Assembly (NCBI RefSeq): GCF_003952485.1
Contig: NZ_CP034447.1
Span: 3,796,501-3,860,500, forward strand
Direction: 5' to 3'
Source of the DNA: Mesorhizobium sp. M1E.F.Ca.ET.045.02.1.1
Lineage (GTDB): Bacteria > Pseudomonadota > Alphaproteobacteria > Rhizobiales > Rhizobiaceae
Length of the DNA: 64,000 bases
Part shown: positions 44,415-53,498 of the stretch, in pieces
Layout of the letters: every line of letters starts with the position of its first letter
Numbering within the stretch: position 1 is the first letter of the stretch
Notes under the pieces: generated by a model
Databases searched by the model: none
The model's input: the letters and a program-made list of their open reading frames with translations, nothing else
What the model was told of the DNA's origin: nothing
Position numbers and translations under genes: made by a program

Positions 44415-44864
44415 TCAGCCCTTGCCCGCCGCCTTGATCATTGTCGCCGCGCGTCGGATGGCAAGCTGGTATCCTTCCGTTCCAAGGCCGCAGATCACGC
44501 CGTCCGCGCGGTGCGAAACGAACGAATGGTGTCGGAAGCTTTCGCGCTTGTGCACATTGGATATGTGAATCTCGATCACAGGCCCCTCGAATGTGTTCAG
44601 AGCGTCGAGGATGGCGAGTGAGGTATGGGTGAAGGCTGCCGGATTGATGACGATGCCTGCACCGTCCTCGCGCGCCTCATGAATCCAATCGATGATCTCG
44701 TATTCCCGGTTGCTCTGGTGAAAGCGGATTTCATGGCCGAGTTCGGCTGCCAGCTTGCGGCAGTCCGCCTCTACGTCTGCGAGCGTTTCATGCCCGTAGA
44801 TATGCGGCTGGCGTTTGCCAAGCAGATTGAGGTTTGGTCCATTGAGAACGTAGATCAGACTCAT
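44415..44864 (-). CDS. aroQ: 3-dehydroquinate dehydratase, type II
   Basis: 149 aa flavodoxin-like dodecameric enzyme; interconverts 3-dehydroquinate and 3-dehydroshikimate. Active-site loop [17 protein letters not shown] with catalytic Tyr23, [34 protein letters not shown] and [17 protein letters not shown]. The context with a quinate/shikimate dehydrogenase and a transporter indicates the catabolic isozyme (quinate pathway) rather than the biosynthetic one. Confidence 0.95.
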   Translation of the reverse strand: MSLIYVLNGPNLNLLGKRQPHIYGHETLADVEADCRKLAAELGHEIRFHQSNREYEIIDWIHEAREDGAGIVINPAAFTHTSLAILDALNTFEGPVIEIHISNVHKRESFRHHSFVSHRADGVICGLGTEGYQLAIRRAATMIKAAGKG

Positions 44865-44897
44865 AGCATAGTGTCCTTCTTGAGCACTCTGTTCTGG

Positions 44898-45266
44898 TCA
44901 GACGAACGCGATTGCTTGAACAGCAAAATCAGGGTCCGACTCGTAGAGATCTGCGCGCAAGCCGAGCTTTCCAGCTTCGAGAGCAGGCGCGGCGATCGTC
45001 CGCGCGGCCTCGAGAACGGCAGTGAGAAGCTTCTGCTTGGTTTCTGCAGTACGACCCGGTGCCATCCGCACGATGATTTGGATGAAATGATGATCGACAT
45101 GCTCATCACCCACGCAGGAGTATGTCGCCTCCCGCGCAAGCGTGCGCACGGCGGAAGGTTTCACAAGGCCGCCATCGCGAACGCAGCGATGCACGGTCAG
45201 CGTCAGTCGGTCCATGGCTACATGCTCGCCTGCGCCCCGGCTATAATCGATGATGATATGCGGCAT
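44898..45266 (-). CDS. 5-carboxymethyl-2-hydroxymuconate isomerase-like protein
   Basis: 122 aa, tautomerase superfamily, HpaF-like. Starts MPHIIIDYSRGAGEHVAMDR with the catalytic N-terminal proline after Met1. Further marks: RTLAREATYSCVGDEHVDHH and FIQIIVRMAPGRTAETKQKL. The long open frame upstream (to 45608) is a shadow of aroE. It lies between aroE and aroQ. In the homoprotocatechuate pathway HpaF isomerises the ring-cleavage product; HpaH and HpaI homologues are encoded in the divergent arm. Confidence 0.88.
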   Translation of the reverse strand: MPHIIIDYSRGAGEHVAMDRLTLTVHRCVRDGGLVKPSAVRTLAREATYSCVGDEHVDHHFIQIIVRMAPGRTAETKQKLLTAVLEAARTIAAPALEAGKLGLRADLYESDPDFAVQAIAFV

Positions 45267-45280
45267 TTGGGATATCCCCA

Positions 45281-46147
45281 TCAAACCGACAGGCGGCATA
45301 GGTCCGTAAAGTGAAGGGACATGCGCTCTGCGTCCGGTGCTATCCCGGTGAACAATTCGAAAGCCGCTGCTGCCTGGTAGACGGTCATGCCGCCGCCCCG
45401 AAGGGTCCGGCAGCCTTTTCCTTCGGCGAGAGCAAGGAGCTCTGTGACGAGCGGCATATAGACAATGTCGGCCACCCAATGCCGTGGCAGAAGCCATTCC
45501 GCATCGATCGGCAAACCAGGATGGCTCTTCATACCTGTCGGCGTCGCGTGGATAAGGCCGTCCGCGGAGCGCAGGGCGCTGCCGACATCCGTCGTGGCAC
45601 GCGCGCAATCCCTTGAGAACCGATCGTTCAACTGCCGAGCCAAGGTTTCTGCCCGTTTTGAATCCTGGTCAAAGATCGATAATCTCTCAATACCGAGCTT
45701 GATGGCGGCATGCGCTACGGCGACACCGGCGCCGCCGGCGCCGAGCAGGACGGCATGCGACTTCGCGACGTCCGGAAGGCCGCGCTGGAAATTCTCGTAG
45801 AAACCGTACCAATCCGTGTTGTGGCCGATCCTCTCGCCGTTGCGGAAGACCACGGTGTTGACCGCACCGAGCATCTCTGCATCCTCGGAAAGGCGATTGA
45901 GGTGGGCGATCACTGTCTGCTTGCACGGATGTGTAATGTTGCTGCCGGCAAAACCGCGCTGCTCTTCCTCGTCTAGGAGGTCCGGCAGCGCGGAGGCGGG
46001 AAGGCCTCGCTCGGCGAAGTCGAGAAGCTCGTAACGGTAATCGAGGCCCTGGCGTCGCCCCTCCATTTCGTGGAGGGCCGGGGACTTTGACATTTGGATG
46101 TCGGCACCGATCAGTCCCACGAGGAATTTCTTGTCGTGCATTGGCAT
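45281..46147 (-). CDS. aroE: Quinate/shikimate dehydrogenase
   Basis: 288 aa AroE-family enzyme. N-terminal substrate site with SKSPALHEMEG, catalytic Lys76 in SNITHPCKQTV and Asp112 in HNTDWYGFYENF. The dinucleotide motif is VLLGAGGAGVAVAHA. It ends with the MTVYQAAAAFELFTG helix. The DWYGF variant and the HPCK motif are typical of the quinate/shikimate dehydrogenase subgroup using NAD(H) in catabolism. It follows the ABC ATPase gene by 12 bases in the same operon. Confidence 0.92.
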   Translation of the reverse strand: MPMHDKKFLVGLIGADIQMSKSPALHEMEGRRQGLDYRYELLDFAERGLPASALPDLLDEEEQRGFAGSNITHPCKQTVIAHLNRLSEDAEMLGAVNTVVFRNGERIGHNTDWYGFYENFQRGLPDVAKSHAVLLGAGGAGVAVAHAAIKLGIERLSIFDQDSKRAETLARQLNDRFSRDCARATTDVGSALRSADGLIHATPTGMKSHPGLPIDAEWLLPRHWVADIVYMPLVTELLALAEGKGCRTLRGGGMTVYQAAAAFELFTGIAPDAERMSLHFTDLCRLSV

Positions 46148-46159
46148 CGCTTTCGAGAG

Positions 46160-46933
46160 TCAGTGATGGGCCAGGATTTCACCGAGGAAGGTTTTCGTGC
46201 GCTGGTGCCCGGGAGACTTGAAGAAGACCTCCGGTTCGGCCTCTTCAACGATTTCTCCGGAGTCCATGAAGATGACGCGGTCAGCGACCTGACGGGCAAA
46301 CCCCATTTCGTGCGTGACACAGATCATCGTCATGCCGTCACGGGCGAGCCCGATCATGGTGTCGAGCACCTCCTTCACCATTTCGGGATCGAGGGCAGAG
46401 GTCGGTTCGTCGAAGAGCATGACCTTCGGCTCCATGCAGAGCGCGCGGGCGATGGCGACGCGTTGTTGTTGTCCGCCCGATAGCTGCGCGGGATATTTGT
46501 CCGCCTGGTCAAGGATTCGAACGCGCTCGAGATATTTTCGAGCCAGTCGCTCTGCGTCAGCGTGGCTTACGCCTCGAACACGCATCGGGGCGAGGGTACA
46601 GTTCTGAAGTACGGTTATGTGGGGGAACAGATTGAAGCTCTGGAAGACCATTCCCACTTCGCGACGTACAGCATCGATGGATTTGGTGCTTCCGTCCAGT
46701 ACGTGACCCTCGACGACGATCTTGCCTTCCTCGATCGTCTCGAGGGCATTGATGCAGCGGATTAACGTTGATTTCCCGGAGCCTGACGGCCCGCAGAGGA
46801 CGATTTTTTCGCCTTTGCGGACCGACAAACTGATGGATTTCAAGGCATGGAAAGTGCCGTACCACTTCTGCACGTCCTCAAGGGAAATCAATGTCGATTG
46901 ATCTTTTGCGGAATTGAGCACGGAACCCTCCAT
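46160..46933 (-). CDS. Amino-acid-type ABC transporter ATPase
   Basis: 257 aa, GlnQ-like. Walker [17 protein letters not shown]-loop [14 protein letters not shown], signature [16 protein letters not shown], Walker [14 protein letters not shown]-loop [14 protein letters not shown]. It lies in the quinate-type operon directly after the binding-protein gene, so it energises uptake of the pathway substrate, probably a polar carboxylate. Confidence 0.95.
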   Translation of the reverse strand: MEGSVLNSAKDQSTLISLEDVQKWYGTFHALKSISLSVRKGEKIVLCGPSGSGKSTLIRCINALETIEEGKIVVEGHVLDGSTKSIDAVRREVGMVFQSFNLFPHITVLQNCTLAPMRVRGVSHADAERLARKYLERVRILDQADKYPAQLSGGQQQRVAIARALCMEPKVMLFDEPTSALDPEMVKEVLDTMIGLARDGMTMICVTHEMGFARQVADRVIFMDSGEIVEEAEPEVFFKSPGHQRTKTFLGEILAHH

Positions 46934-46940
46934 TTGGGCT

Positions 46941-47765
46941 TTACTTCACGGTGAACGGGATGTTCGGAATGGATTCCGGGAACTGCGGCAGATCGATCGC
47001 CATCCACTTCTTCGTGATGGCGGCAAGCTCACCATTGGCCTTGATCTTGTCGATGAAGGCGTTGACGGCTTCGTTCCAGTCCTTCTCGCCGAGACGGGTA
47101 CCGACGCCGTTGTAGGTCGTCAAAAAGTTAATCTTGCGCTCGTACGTGCCGGCACTCGCCGCATCCAGACGCTGACCATAGAACTGGTTGCCGCCAACCG
47201 CCTTTACCTGTCCGGAGACCAGAGCCTGGATGGTTGCGGCGTCGTCATCAAAGCGGCGAACCGTTGCGGTGGATCCGACGGCGTTCGTTACTGCCTTGTC
47301 CTGCGAACTGGATTTCGGAACGCCGATCTCCCATCCGGCAACGTCTTCAGGCTTCGTAACCGTGTCGGACTTGGCGGCATAAAGCGAAATCGTGTTGGCG
47401 GCGTAAGGCTTGCTGTATTGAATTGCTTTCGCGCGTTCTTCCGTCATCGCCATCGTTGCGAACAGGATGTCGACTTTGCCGGTGGTAAGCGCCGGAATTC
47501 GGTTGGCAACGGCGAGCGGCTGGAATTGAACCTTCACGCCTAATTCCTTGGCAAAAAGGTTGGCGACGTCAGCGTCGAAGCCGTCCTGCACGCCGCTTGT
47601 GTTGACGAACCCCCATGGCGCATTGTCGCCCTGGATGCCGACCACGAGCGTGCCCTTTGCCTTGATTTCCTCTACAGTTGCCGCAGAGGCGGCGGCAGTG
47701 CCAACGGTTGCGAAGGCAATAGTTGCCAGTGCAAGTCCGAGAAAAATCCTACGACTGTTATGCAT
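46941..47765 (-). CDS. ABC transporter substrate-binding protein, family 3
   Basis: 274 aa periplasmic protein with signal peptide [20 protein letters not shown] ending SAATVEE. Family-3 fold marks: [58 protein letters not shown]. The ligand is likely the compound degraded by the surrounding enzymes (quinate, shikimate or a related hydroxy acid), by context only. Confidence 0.94.
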   Translation of the reverse strand: MHNSRRIFLGLALATIAFATVGTAAASAATVEEIKAKGTLVVGIQGDNAPWGFVNTSGVQDGFDADVANLFAKELGVKVQFQPLAVANRIPALTTGKVDILFATMAMTEERAKAIQYSKPYAANTISLYAAKSDTVTKPEDVAGWEIGVPKSSSQDKAVTNAVGSTATVRRFDDDAATIQALVSGQVKAVGGNQFYGQRLDAASAGTYERKINFLTTYNGVGTRLGEKDWNEAVNAFIDKIKANGELAAITKKWMAIDLPQFPESIPNIPFTVK

Positions 47766-47807
47766 GCTTATTCTCCTCCTCAGAGAGTTTTGCTTCGAGC
47801 GAAGCGG

Positions 47808-48458
47808 TTAGCGGGCAGCTTTCGCCATCCGTTTTTCAAGGCGACTTCCCGCATGGGAGAGCGGCCAGCAAATGATGAAGTAGATTGCGCCGACAATTCC
47901 GAAGACGAGCAGCGGACGATAGGTCTGGTTTGAAATGATCTGACCGGCGCGAGTCAGTTCAATGAAGCCGACGATTGCTGCCAGCGACGTGCCCTTGGTG
48001 AGCTGGACAAGGAAGCCGATCGTGGCCGGCATCGAAATTTTCAGGGCCTGCGGCAGAATGACGTCTTTCATCCGCGAGACATAATGCAGACCGAGGGCGT
48101 TGGCGGCTTCCGTCTGGCCCTTCGGCACAGCCTCGATGGAGCCGCGCCAGATCTCGCCCAGGAAGGCGCTGGCATGGAGCGTGAAGGCGACTGCGACCGC
48201 GATCCACGCGTTAACGTCGATGCCCAACAGCGCAACGCCGTAATAGACAACGAAGAGCTGCATCAGAAGGGGCGTGCCCTGGAAGACGCCGATATACCCT
48301 GCGGTGATCGTCCGGGCGACCTTGTTGTTCGAGGTGCGCAGGAGCGCGATCAGGATTCCGAATATCCCCCCACCGATGAAGCCCACGATCGCAAGCAGCA
48401 CGGTCCATTTCAAACCCTGCATCAAAAAGAAAAATTGATCTTCTCCGATAGGACCCAT
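47808..48458 (-). CDS. Amino-acid-type ABC transporter permease
   Basis: 216 aa HisM/GlnP family. FQGTPLLMQLFVVYYGVALL and the EAA-type loop EAANALGLHYVSRMKDVILP with QALKISMP. Pairs with the permease encoded directly upstream. Confidence 0.94.
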   Translation of the reverse strand: MGPIGEDQFFFLMQGLKWTVLLAIVGFIGGGIFGILIALLRTSNNKVARTITAGYIGVFQGTPLLMQLFVVYYGVALLGIDVNAWIAVAVAFTLHASAFLGEIWRGSIEAVPKGQTEAANALGLHYVSRMKDVILPQALKISMPATIGFLVQLTKGTSLAAIVGFIELTRAGQIISNQTYRPLLVFGIVGAIYFIICWPLSHAGSRLEKRMAKAAR

Positions 48459-48467
48459 GGCTGCTTC

Positions 48468-49136
48468 CTATCGCGTCGGGTAGTTGAAGTAGTGGCGGGA
48501 AATGAGCGCAAAGAGGCCCATCATCAGGCTTGAGATGACCAGGTAGATAGCGGTCACCGTGAAATAGACTTCGAAGCTGCGGAAGGTGTCAGACTCAATG
48601 CGCTGAGCGGCCGAGGTCAGTTCGTAGGCGGCGATCGACGTGCAGACAGACGTTGTCAGTGTCAGCATGATGAACTGGCTTGTGAGCGAGGGATAAATCG
48701 CCCGCAGCGCCGGCTTGAGCACGATGAGCCGGAAGACGTCCGCCTTGTGAAGACCAAGTGCGAAACCCGCCTCGATCTGGCCGCGCGACACGCTTTCGAT
48801 CCCGCCTCGGATGATCTCGATTGCGTAGGCCCCACCATTGATGCCGAGGGCAATGATCGCCGTGACGGTCGGATTGAGGCGGATGCCCATGAGAGGAAGG
48901 GCAAAATATATGAAGAAGATCTGCACCAGGAATGGCGTATTGCGCACAACCTCGACGAACACGATCGCGACAGCCCGCGTGATCTCGCTCTTGGAACTCC
49001 TTGCAACGACGCCCAGGAGCCCGATGACGAGTGCGAGGAGCATCCCAGCTAACGCAAGGCCAACCGTTCCAAGCGAACCCCATAGCAATTCCGGGGCGCG
49101 GTCGAGGACCGCACCGAAATCGAACGTATACCGCAT
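48468..49136 (-). CDS. Amino-acid-type ABC transporter permease
   Basis: 222 aa HisM/GlnP family. VRNTPFLVQIFFIYFALPLM and the loop IEAGFALGLHKADVFRLIVL with KPALRAIYPSL. It starts the transporter block after the TIM-barrel gene and is followed by the second permease ten bases on. Confidence 0.94.
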   Translation of the reverse strand: MRYTFDFGAVLDRAPELLWGSLGTVGLALAGMLLALVIGLLGVVARSSKSEITRAVAIVFVEVVRNTPFLVQIFFIYFALPLMGIRLNPTVTAIIALGINGGAYAIEIIRGGIESVSRGQIEAGFALGLHKADVFRLIVLKPALRAIYPSLTSQFIMLTLTTSVCTSIAAYELTSAAQRIESDTFRSFEVYFTVTAIYLVISSLMMGLFALISRHYFNYPTR

Positions 49137-49182
49137 GTAAGACTTCCTCCTCCCTGACGGCCTAGGCCGCGTCGGCGCCGGA

Positions 49183-50004
49183 TCAATGATCCGGTTTCAA
49201 AACTCCCAGTGCGCTGGCATGCAGGTGTTTTAAATGTGCCTCCGGGTCGACCGACCCGACGAGTGGCACTTCGACCGAGATAGCAGCGCCGTATTCAGTT
49301 GCCGCACAGAGGTCCTCCAATGGCAGTTCGCCTTCTCCAGGAGCGAACCTACCGCTTCTCGCCTCGGCGATCATTGCGTCCGATGTTTTGGGCGCAGGAC
49401 CGCGGACGTCGCAAAGCTGGATGTGTTTTACCTTCCCTGCATTTGCGCGAAGCTCGTCGATCGAAGCTCCGTTTCGGAAGAAGTGAATCCCGTCAACGAG
49501 GGCACCGGCGTTCTCTGCGCCACAGGCATTCAACACCTCTATGCTGTCCCGAAAGGTCCTTACCGTCCGCCAGCCCATGTTTTCGATGTCGACCGACATG
49601 CCATATCGCGCCGCGACGGCGCAAAACTCAGACAGGTTTGCGGCAAGACGGCCGCCGTCTCGATCATCGCCGCAAACACTCAGCCGGCGCGCCCCTATGT
49701 TCGCAGCGGCTGCCACGGTCGCCTCGTGGGAGGCAGCAACGAAGCTCTCGTCGATCACGAAGAACTCGATATCGAACACCTTGATGCCTTCGCCATCGGC
49801 AACTGTCTTGAACTCCTGGGCACTCTGGCTGCCCATCGGCAACTCGTAGAAAGGGGCTCCGGGAAAGGCGGGGTGCAGACGAAGCCCCATCGAGGCAAAA
49901 CCCGCCCGAGCAGCTGTCACGGCGAATTCCTTTGGCGGCAGCCCGATCGATGAAAAGTGCGCCACGCCCAGTTCAAGACCCGGCCTTGGCGTCGCGACGG
50001 TCAT
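49183..50004 (-). CDS. Sugar phosphate isomerase/epimerase-like TIM barrel (AP endonuclease 2 family)
   Basis: 273 aa. Starts MTVATPRPGLELGVAHFSSI. Barrel strands and metal-ligand regions: VFDIEFFVIDES, RLSVCGDDRDGG, MSVDIENMGWRTVRTF, GALVDGIHFFRNGASIDEL, HIQLCDVRGP and EGELPLEDL. The last two resemble the metal and product site of xylose-isomerase-like enzymes. Members next to aroE and aroQ include 3-dehydroshikimate dehydratases that yield protocatechuate; that role is plausible here but not proven. The start overlaps the GntR stop (TGATG). Confidence 0.85.
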   Translation of the reverse strand: MTVATPRPGLELGVAHFSSIGLPPKEFAVTAARAGFASMGLRLHPAFPGAPFYELPMGSQSAQEFKTVADGEGIKVFDIEFFVIDESFVAASHEATVAAAANIGARRLSVCGDDRDGGRLAANLSEFCAVAARYGMSVDIENMGWRTVRTFRDSIEVLNACGAENAGALVDGIHFFRNGASIDELRANAGKVKHIQLCDVRGPAPKTSDAMIAEARSGRFAPGEGELPLEDLCAATEYGAAISVEVPLVGSVDPEAHLKHLHASALGVLKPDH

Positions 50005-50741
50005 CACAAGGTCCCCTTTGTCGCAAGGTGATTGCGCAGGTTGGTTCCCGTGCGGTGAATATGCTGACGCAACATATCGCACGCATAGTCCAGATCCCGC
50101 GCGACGGCTCCCTGAGCGATCTCACTATGCTCCTGGCTGACGTTGCGGTCACCCGACGTGCGGGTCAGAAACACCCGGCGATAACGGTCGTTGAGATTAA
50201 GAAGCAATCTGCAGAAATGGAGCAGGATCGGCTTTCCGCAGCCAGAGATTAGTGTCAGATGGAATTCGCGGTGGAGTTCTTCCCAGCGCTCCAGTGTCTC
50301 CGGCCGAGCCGCGTCGCGCTCGGTGCGGTTAAGGCGATGCAGCGCGCGCATGACGTTGCCCTCCCACTCCACATCGCCGAGCCGCATGGACTCGCGAAGC
50401 GCAAAGACTTCAAACTCTTCGCGCAGGGTGGTGATCTCTTCCAGATTGGCCAAGGAAATTGATGAAACGCGGTAGCCGCGATTGTCCTCGAACTCCACTA
50501 GACCGTCCGATATCAGCCGCGCCAACCCTTCACGCAGCGGACTGAGGCTCACGTTGAACGTCTTGCGCGCCTTGTCGAGATTGATCTTGCTGCCGGCCTG
50601 AAGCTCGCCGGAGATGATCGCCTCACGGAGACGGGATGCAAGCTGGCTCCCAATCGTGTTTTTGCCGTCATCGAGAAAGCCAGAAGACGGTGGAGCATCT
50701 TCTGTCGTCGGAGCAAATGCGCCGTCGTCATGCGGTACCAT
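50004..50741 (-). CDS. GntR-family regulator with FCD domain
   Basis: 245 aa. N-terminal winged helix: IGSQLASRLREAIISGELQA, SLSPLREGLARLISDGLVEF and RGYRVSSIS. C-terminal FCD ligand domain with EITTLREEFEVFALRESMR, the metal/ligand-region HREFHLTLISGCGKP and the final HIHRTGTNLRNHL. GGGAGG precedes ATG 50741. It heads the minus-strand operon and faces the dioxygenase operon; two matching operators lie between them. Confidence 0.94.
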   Translation of the reverse strand: MVPHDDGAFAPTTEDAPPSSGFLDDGKNTIGSQLASRLREAIISGELQAGSKINLDKARKTFNVSLSPLREGLARLISDGLVEFEDNRGYRVSSISLANLEEITTLREEFEVFALRESMRLGDVEWEGNVMRALHRLNRTERDAARPETLERWEELHREFHLTLISGCGKPILLHFCRLLLNLNDRYRRVFLTRTSGDRNVSQEHSEIAQGAVARDLDYACDMLRQHIHRTGTNLRNHLATKGTL

Positions 50742-50786
50742 TGTTCCTCCCAGGGCTCCCCGAGCTAATCGTCGATGATCGATATA

Positions 50787-50807
50787 ATAAACGATTATTC
50801 ATGTCAA
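50787..50807 (-). promoter_or_regulatory. Promoter -35 and GntR operator, catabolic operon (minus arm)
   Basis: On the minus strand TTGACA (50807-50802) is followed after three bases by ATAATCGTTTAT (50798-50787), a near-palindrome differing at one position from the operator of the other arm. An AT-rich -10 region (TTATAT) overlaps its end. Binding here would block the promoter of the gntR operon. Confidence 0.6.
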
Positions 50808-50828
50808 CTTGAGTGCGCTGAAATTTGC

Positions 50829-50852
50829 AAAAAAGCCAAGCCTTAGCTTTTT
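50829..50852. repeat. AT-rich inverted repeat in the divergent promoter region
   Basis: AAAAAAGC and GCTTTTTT pair around a short loop (CAAGCCTTA). It lies between the two divergent promoters. It could be a structural spacer or weak bidirectional terminator; significance uncertain. Confidence 0.35.
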
Positions 50853-50945
50853 TATGAAAACAAAACATAATTAAATCAATGTACTATATGTCGAAATCCT
50901 GTTCCGCTCGGCCTCTCGGAGCCGCGAGAATGCACGGTGGCGGCC

Positions 50946-50973
50946 TTGACAGATAATCGATTATTTTGATAGT
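50946..50973 (+). promoter_or_regulatory. Promoter with palindromic GntR operator, dioxygenase arm
   Basis: TTGACA (50946-50951) and GATAGT (50968-50973) are spaced by 16 bases. The perfect palindrome ATAATCGATTAT (50953-50964) fills the spacer. The arrangement mirrors the minus-arm promoter, where a related sequence follows TTGACA. Repression by the GntR/FCD protein is the simple reading. Confidence 0.65.
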
Positions 50974-50997
50974 CGGGGAAATCGGGAGGTAGCCCAC

Positions 50998-51891
50998 TTG
51001 GTGATCAAAACTGAAAGCGATCTGACGCCAGCCGTCCTCGCTGTGATGAATCGCACTGAAGACCCCCGCCTGCGAGAAATCCTCGTGGCAATGGTCACGC
51101 ATCTTCATGCCTTCGTGCGCGAGGTTCGACTGACGGAGGTCGAGTTTCGGGAGGCGACAGCCATGCTGAACGAGATCGGGAAGCTGCATACTGATCACCA
51201 CAACGAGTTTGTGCTGATGGCCGGTTCTCTTGGCGTGTCTTCACTTGTCTGCCTGCTGAACAATGGCGACAGAGGACAGACTGAGACCTCCCAGTCGCTG
51301 TTGGGCCCATTCTGGCGCCTCAACTCTCCGCGAGTCGAAAATGGCGGGTCGATCATCCGATCCGAGACGCCGGGCACTCCCTTGTTCGTGCATGCCAAGG
51401 TCGTTGACCGCGACGGTAAGCCAATTGCCGGCGCCGAAGTGGACGTCTGGCATGCATCTCCCGTCGGTCTTTATGAAAACCAGGACCCGGACCAGGCCGA
51501 GATGAACTTGCGCGGCAAATTCATGACCGACGAGCAAGGTCGGTTCTGGTTCAGGACCGTCAAGATGGTCGGGTATCCGATACCGGTCGATGGCGTGGTC
51601 GGACGCCTGCTCAAAGCTCAGGGACGCCATCCGTACCGACCAGCGCACCTGCACGCACTGATCTTCAAGCATGGATACAAGACGCTGATTTCCCAGGTCT
51701 TCGACCCCAGCGACCCGAACATCGACTCCGATGTTCAGTTCGGTGTCACGGCAGCGCTGACCGGCGACTTCATTCGTCATGAGGAGCCCCGTCCGAACGA
51801 AGCGGATATTCCTGGTCCGTGGTTCTCGCTCGACTACACCTATGTCATGGAGCCCGGCGAAGCCGTTTTGCCGCGTCCCCCGATCAAATAA
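50998..51891 (+). CDS. Intradiol ring-cleavage dioxygenase (catechol/hydroxyquinol type)
   Basis: About 297 aa. Non-heme Fe(III) ligands can be placed with the family spacing: Y159 (GLYENQ), Y193 (VGYPIP), H217 and H219 (RPAHLHALIF). An N-terminal helical dimerisation domain (REILVAMVTHLHAFVREVRL) is typical of catechol 1,2- and hydroxyquinol 1,2-dioxygenases, as is LLGPFWRLNSPRVENGGSI. Starts at TTG 50998 or GTG 51001 after GGGAGG; no ATG is available. First gene of the plus-strand arm; the substrate is likely a trihydroxylated ring but is not certain. Confidence 0.92.
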   Translation: MVIKTESDLTPAVLAVMNRTEDPRLREILVAMVTHLHAFVREVRLTEVEFREATAMLNEIGKLHTDHHNEFVLMAGSLGVSSLVCLLNNGDRGQTETSQSLLGPFWRLNSPRVENGGSIIRSETPGTPLFVHAKVVDRDGKPIAGAEVDVWHASPVGLYENQDPDQAEMNLRGKFMTDEQGRFWFRTVKMVGYPIPVDGVVGRLLKAQGRHPYRPAHLHALIFKHGYKTLISQVFDPSDPNIDSDVQFGVTAALTGDFIRHEEPRPNEADIPGPWFSLDYTYVMEPGEAVLPRPPIK

Positions 51892-51915
51892 ATCACGATC
51901 AGCAGAGCAAACGAT

Positions 51916-52698
51916 ATGATCACCGAAGAAGAACGCCGGGCCGCGGCAGACGCGCTGCTCAAAGCTGAAATCGAGCGCAAGCCGATCATACAGCCTAGCG
52001 AGACCTACCCGAACCTCGAGCTCGAGGACGCCTACCGAATTCAGGCTTTGTGGGCGGAGGCGAGGGTAGCCAAGGGCGCACGGATCGTCGGGCATAAGAT
52101 TGGCCTGACGTCACGCGCAATGCAGATGGCTTCGAAGATGACGGAGCCGGACTACGGCTGCATTCTTGACGATGCGCTTTACAACGACGGAGCGCAGATC
52201 AGGGCTGACTTGTTTATCAAGCCGCGCCTCGAGGTCGAGCTGGCCTTTGTTATGGGTGAGGATCTCGTCGGGTCCGGCACCAGGATCTATGACGTCATGC
52301 GTGCGACCGAGTTCGTTGTCCCGGCGCTCGAGATTATCGACTACCGGACCGAAGTCCCTCGAGCGATCACGGATACCATTGCGGACAATGCGGCTTTCGG
52401 CGCCCTCGTCGTTGGCGGTCGTATAATTCGCCCGATGGACATCGATATCCGTTGGGTCGGAGCGACTCTCTCCAAGAACGGCATCATCGAGGAATCGGGC
52501 GTGTCGGCGGCGATCATGGGACATCCGGCGGCCGGCATCGCGTGGCTGGTCAACAAACTTCATGCTGTGGGCGGTGGCCTGAAGAAGGGACAAATAGTCC
52601 TGGCCGGCTCCTTCACGCGTCCTGTCGATATCGCGAAAGGCGATGTCATCCAGGCCGACTATGGCCCTGTTGGCTCCATCGGCGTGTCGTTCGTGTGA
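51916..52698 (+). CDS. HpaH-like 2-oxo-hepta-4-ene-1,7-dioate hydratase
   Basis: 260 aa of the fumarylacetoacetase/2-keto-4-pentenoate hydratase family. Marks: GHKIGLTSRAMQMASKMTEP, DYGCILDDAL, the metal-site KPRLEVELAFVMGEDL with the E-x-E motif, and YGPVGSIGVSFV at the end. In the homoprotocatechuate pathway the enzyme hydrates the 2-oxo-heptenedioate before aldol cleavage. It is followed by an HpaI-like aldolase gene, an arrangement as in hpa clusters, but without an extradiol dioxygenase nearby. Confidence 0.9.
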   Translation: MITEEERRAAADALLKAEIERKPIIQPSETYPNLELEDAYRIQALWAEARVAKGARIVGHKIGLTSRAMQMASKMTEPDYGCILDDALYNDGAQIRADLFIKPRLEVELAFVMGEDLVGSGTRIYDVMRATEFVVPALEIIDYRTEVPRAITDTIADNAAFGALVVGGRIIRPMDIDIRWVGATLSKNGIIEESGVSAAIMGHPAAGIAWLVNKLHAVGGGLKKGQIVLAGSFTRPVDIAKGDVIQADYGPVGSIGVSFV

Positions 52699-52706
52699 GG
52701 TGCTAG

Positions 52707-53498
52707 ATGGAACATCCTGTCAATCGGTTCAAGCGGAAGCTCCTTGCTGGTCAAAGTCAGATCGGCCTGTGGTGTGGCCTGCCGGGAAACTACGCCGCGG
52801 AAATCGTCGCGCCTTCAGGTTTCGATTGGCTCCTGTTCGACACGGAACATTCTCCGGGTGACGTTCTGACCGTCCTGCCACAATTGCAAGCGGTCGCACC
52901 ATACGACGTTTCCCCAGTCGTCCGCCCGGCCATCAACGACCCCGTTCTCATCAAACGCTTCCTGGATATTGGCGTTCAGACACTGCTCATTCCCTACGTT
53001 CAGAACGCGGAAGAGGCGAAAGCCGCAGTCGCGGCCGTGCGATATCCTCCGGGTGGAATTCGTGGTGTTTCTGCCCTGACGCGCGCCACTCGTTTCGGCC
53101 GAGTTGCGCACTATGCGCAAAATGCGGAACGGGAAATTTGCCTGTTGCTGCAAGTTGAGACGCGGGAAGCGCTTGGCAACCTCGAGTCGATTGCCTCGGT
53201 AGAGGGAGTGGATGGCGTATTCGTAGGACCGGCAGACCTTGCAGCGAGTTTCGGACACAGGGGCCAACCGAGCCACCTGGAGGTGGTCGATGCAATTGTC
53301 GACGCGATTGAACGCCTGAAAGCGCTGGGCAAGCCTGCGGGCATTCTTACCCCGGATGAGAAGTTCGCGGCACGGTGCATCTCACTGGGAACACTATTTA
53401 CTGCCGTTGGTGTCGATGTCGCTGTTCTGGCGAGGGGATCGGAAGCACTCGCGGCACGATTTGCATCGCAAGGAGCGTACCGCGATGCCGGAACGTGA
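52707..53498 (+). CDS. HpcH/HpaI-type class II aldolase
   Basis: 263 aa. Cleaves 4-hydroxy-2-oxo-heptanedioate to pyruvate and succinic semialdehyde, or similar substrates. Motifs: [33 protein letters not shown] (catalytic His), [40 protein letters not shown] and [16 protein letters not shown] (metal-binding). Full length. Starts 8 bases after the hydratase. Confidence 0.93.
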   Translation: MEHPVNRFKRKLLAGQSQIGLWCGLPGNYAAEIVAPSGFDWLLFDTEHSPGDVLTVLPQLQAVAPYDVSPVVRPAINDPVLIKRFLDIGVQTLLIPYVQNAEEAKAAVAAVRYPPGGIRGVSALTRATRFGRVAHYAQNAEREICLLLQVETREALGNLESIASVEGVDGVFVGPADLAASFGHRGQPSHLEVVDAIVDAIERLKALGKPAGILTPDEKFAARCISLGTLFTAVGVDVAVLARGSEALAARFASQGAYRDAGT

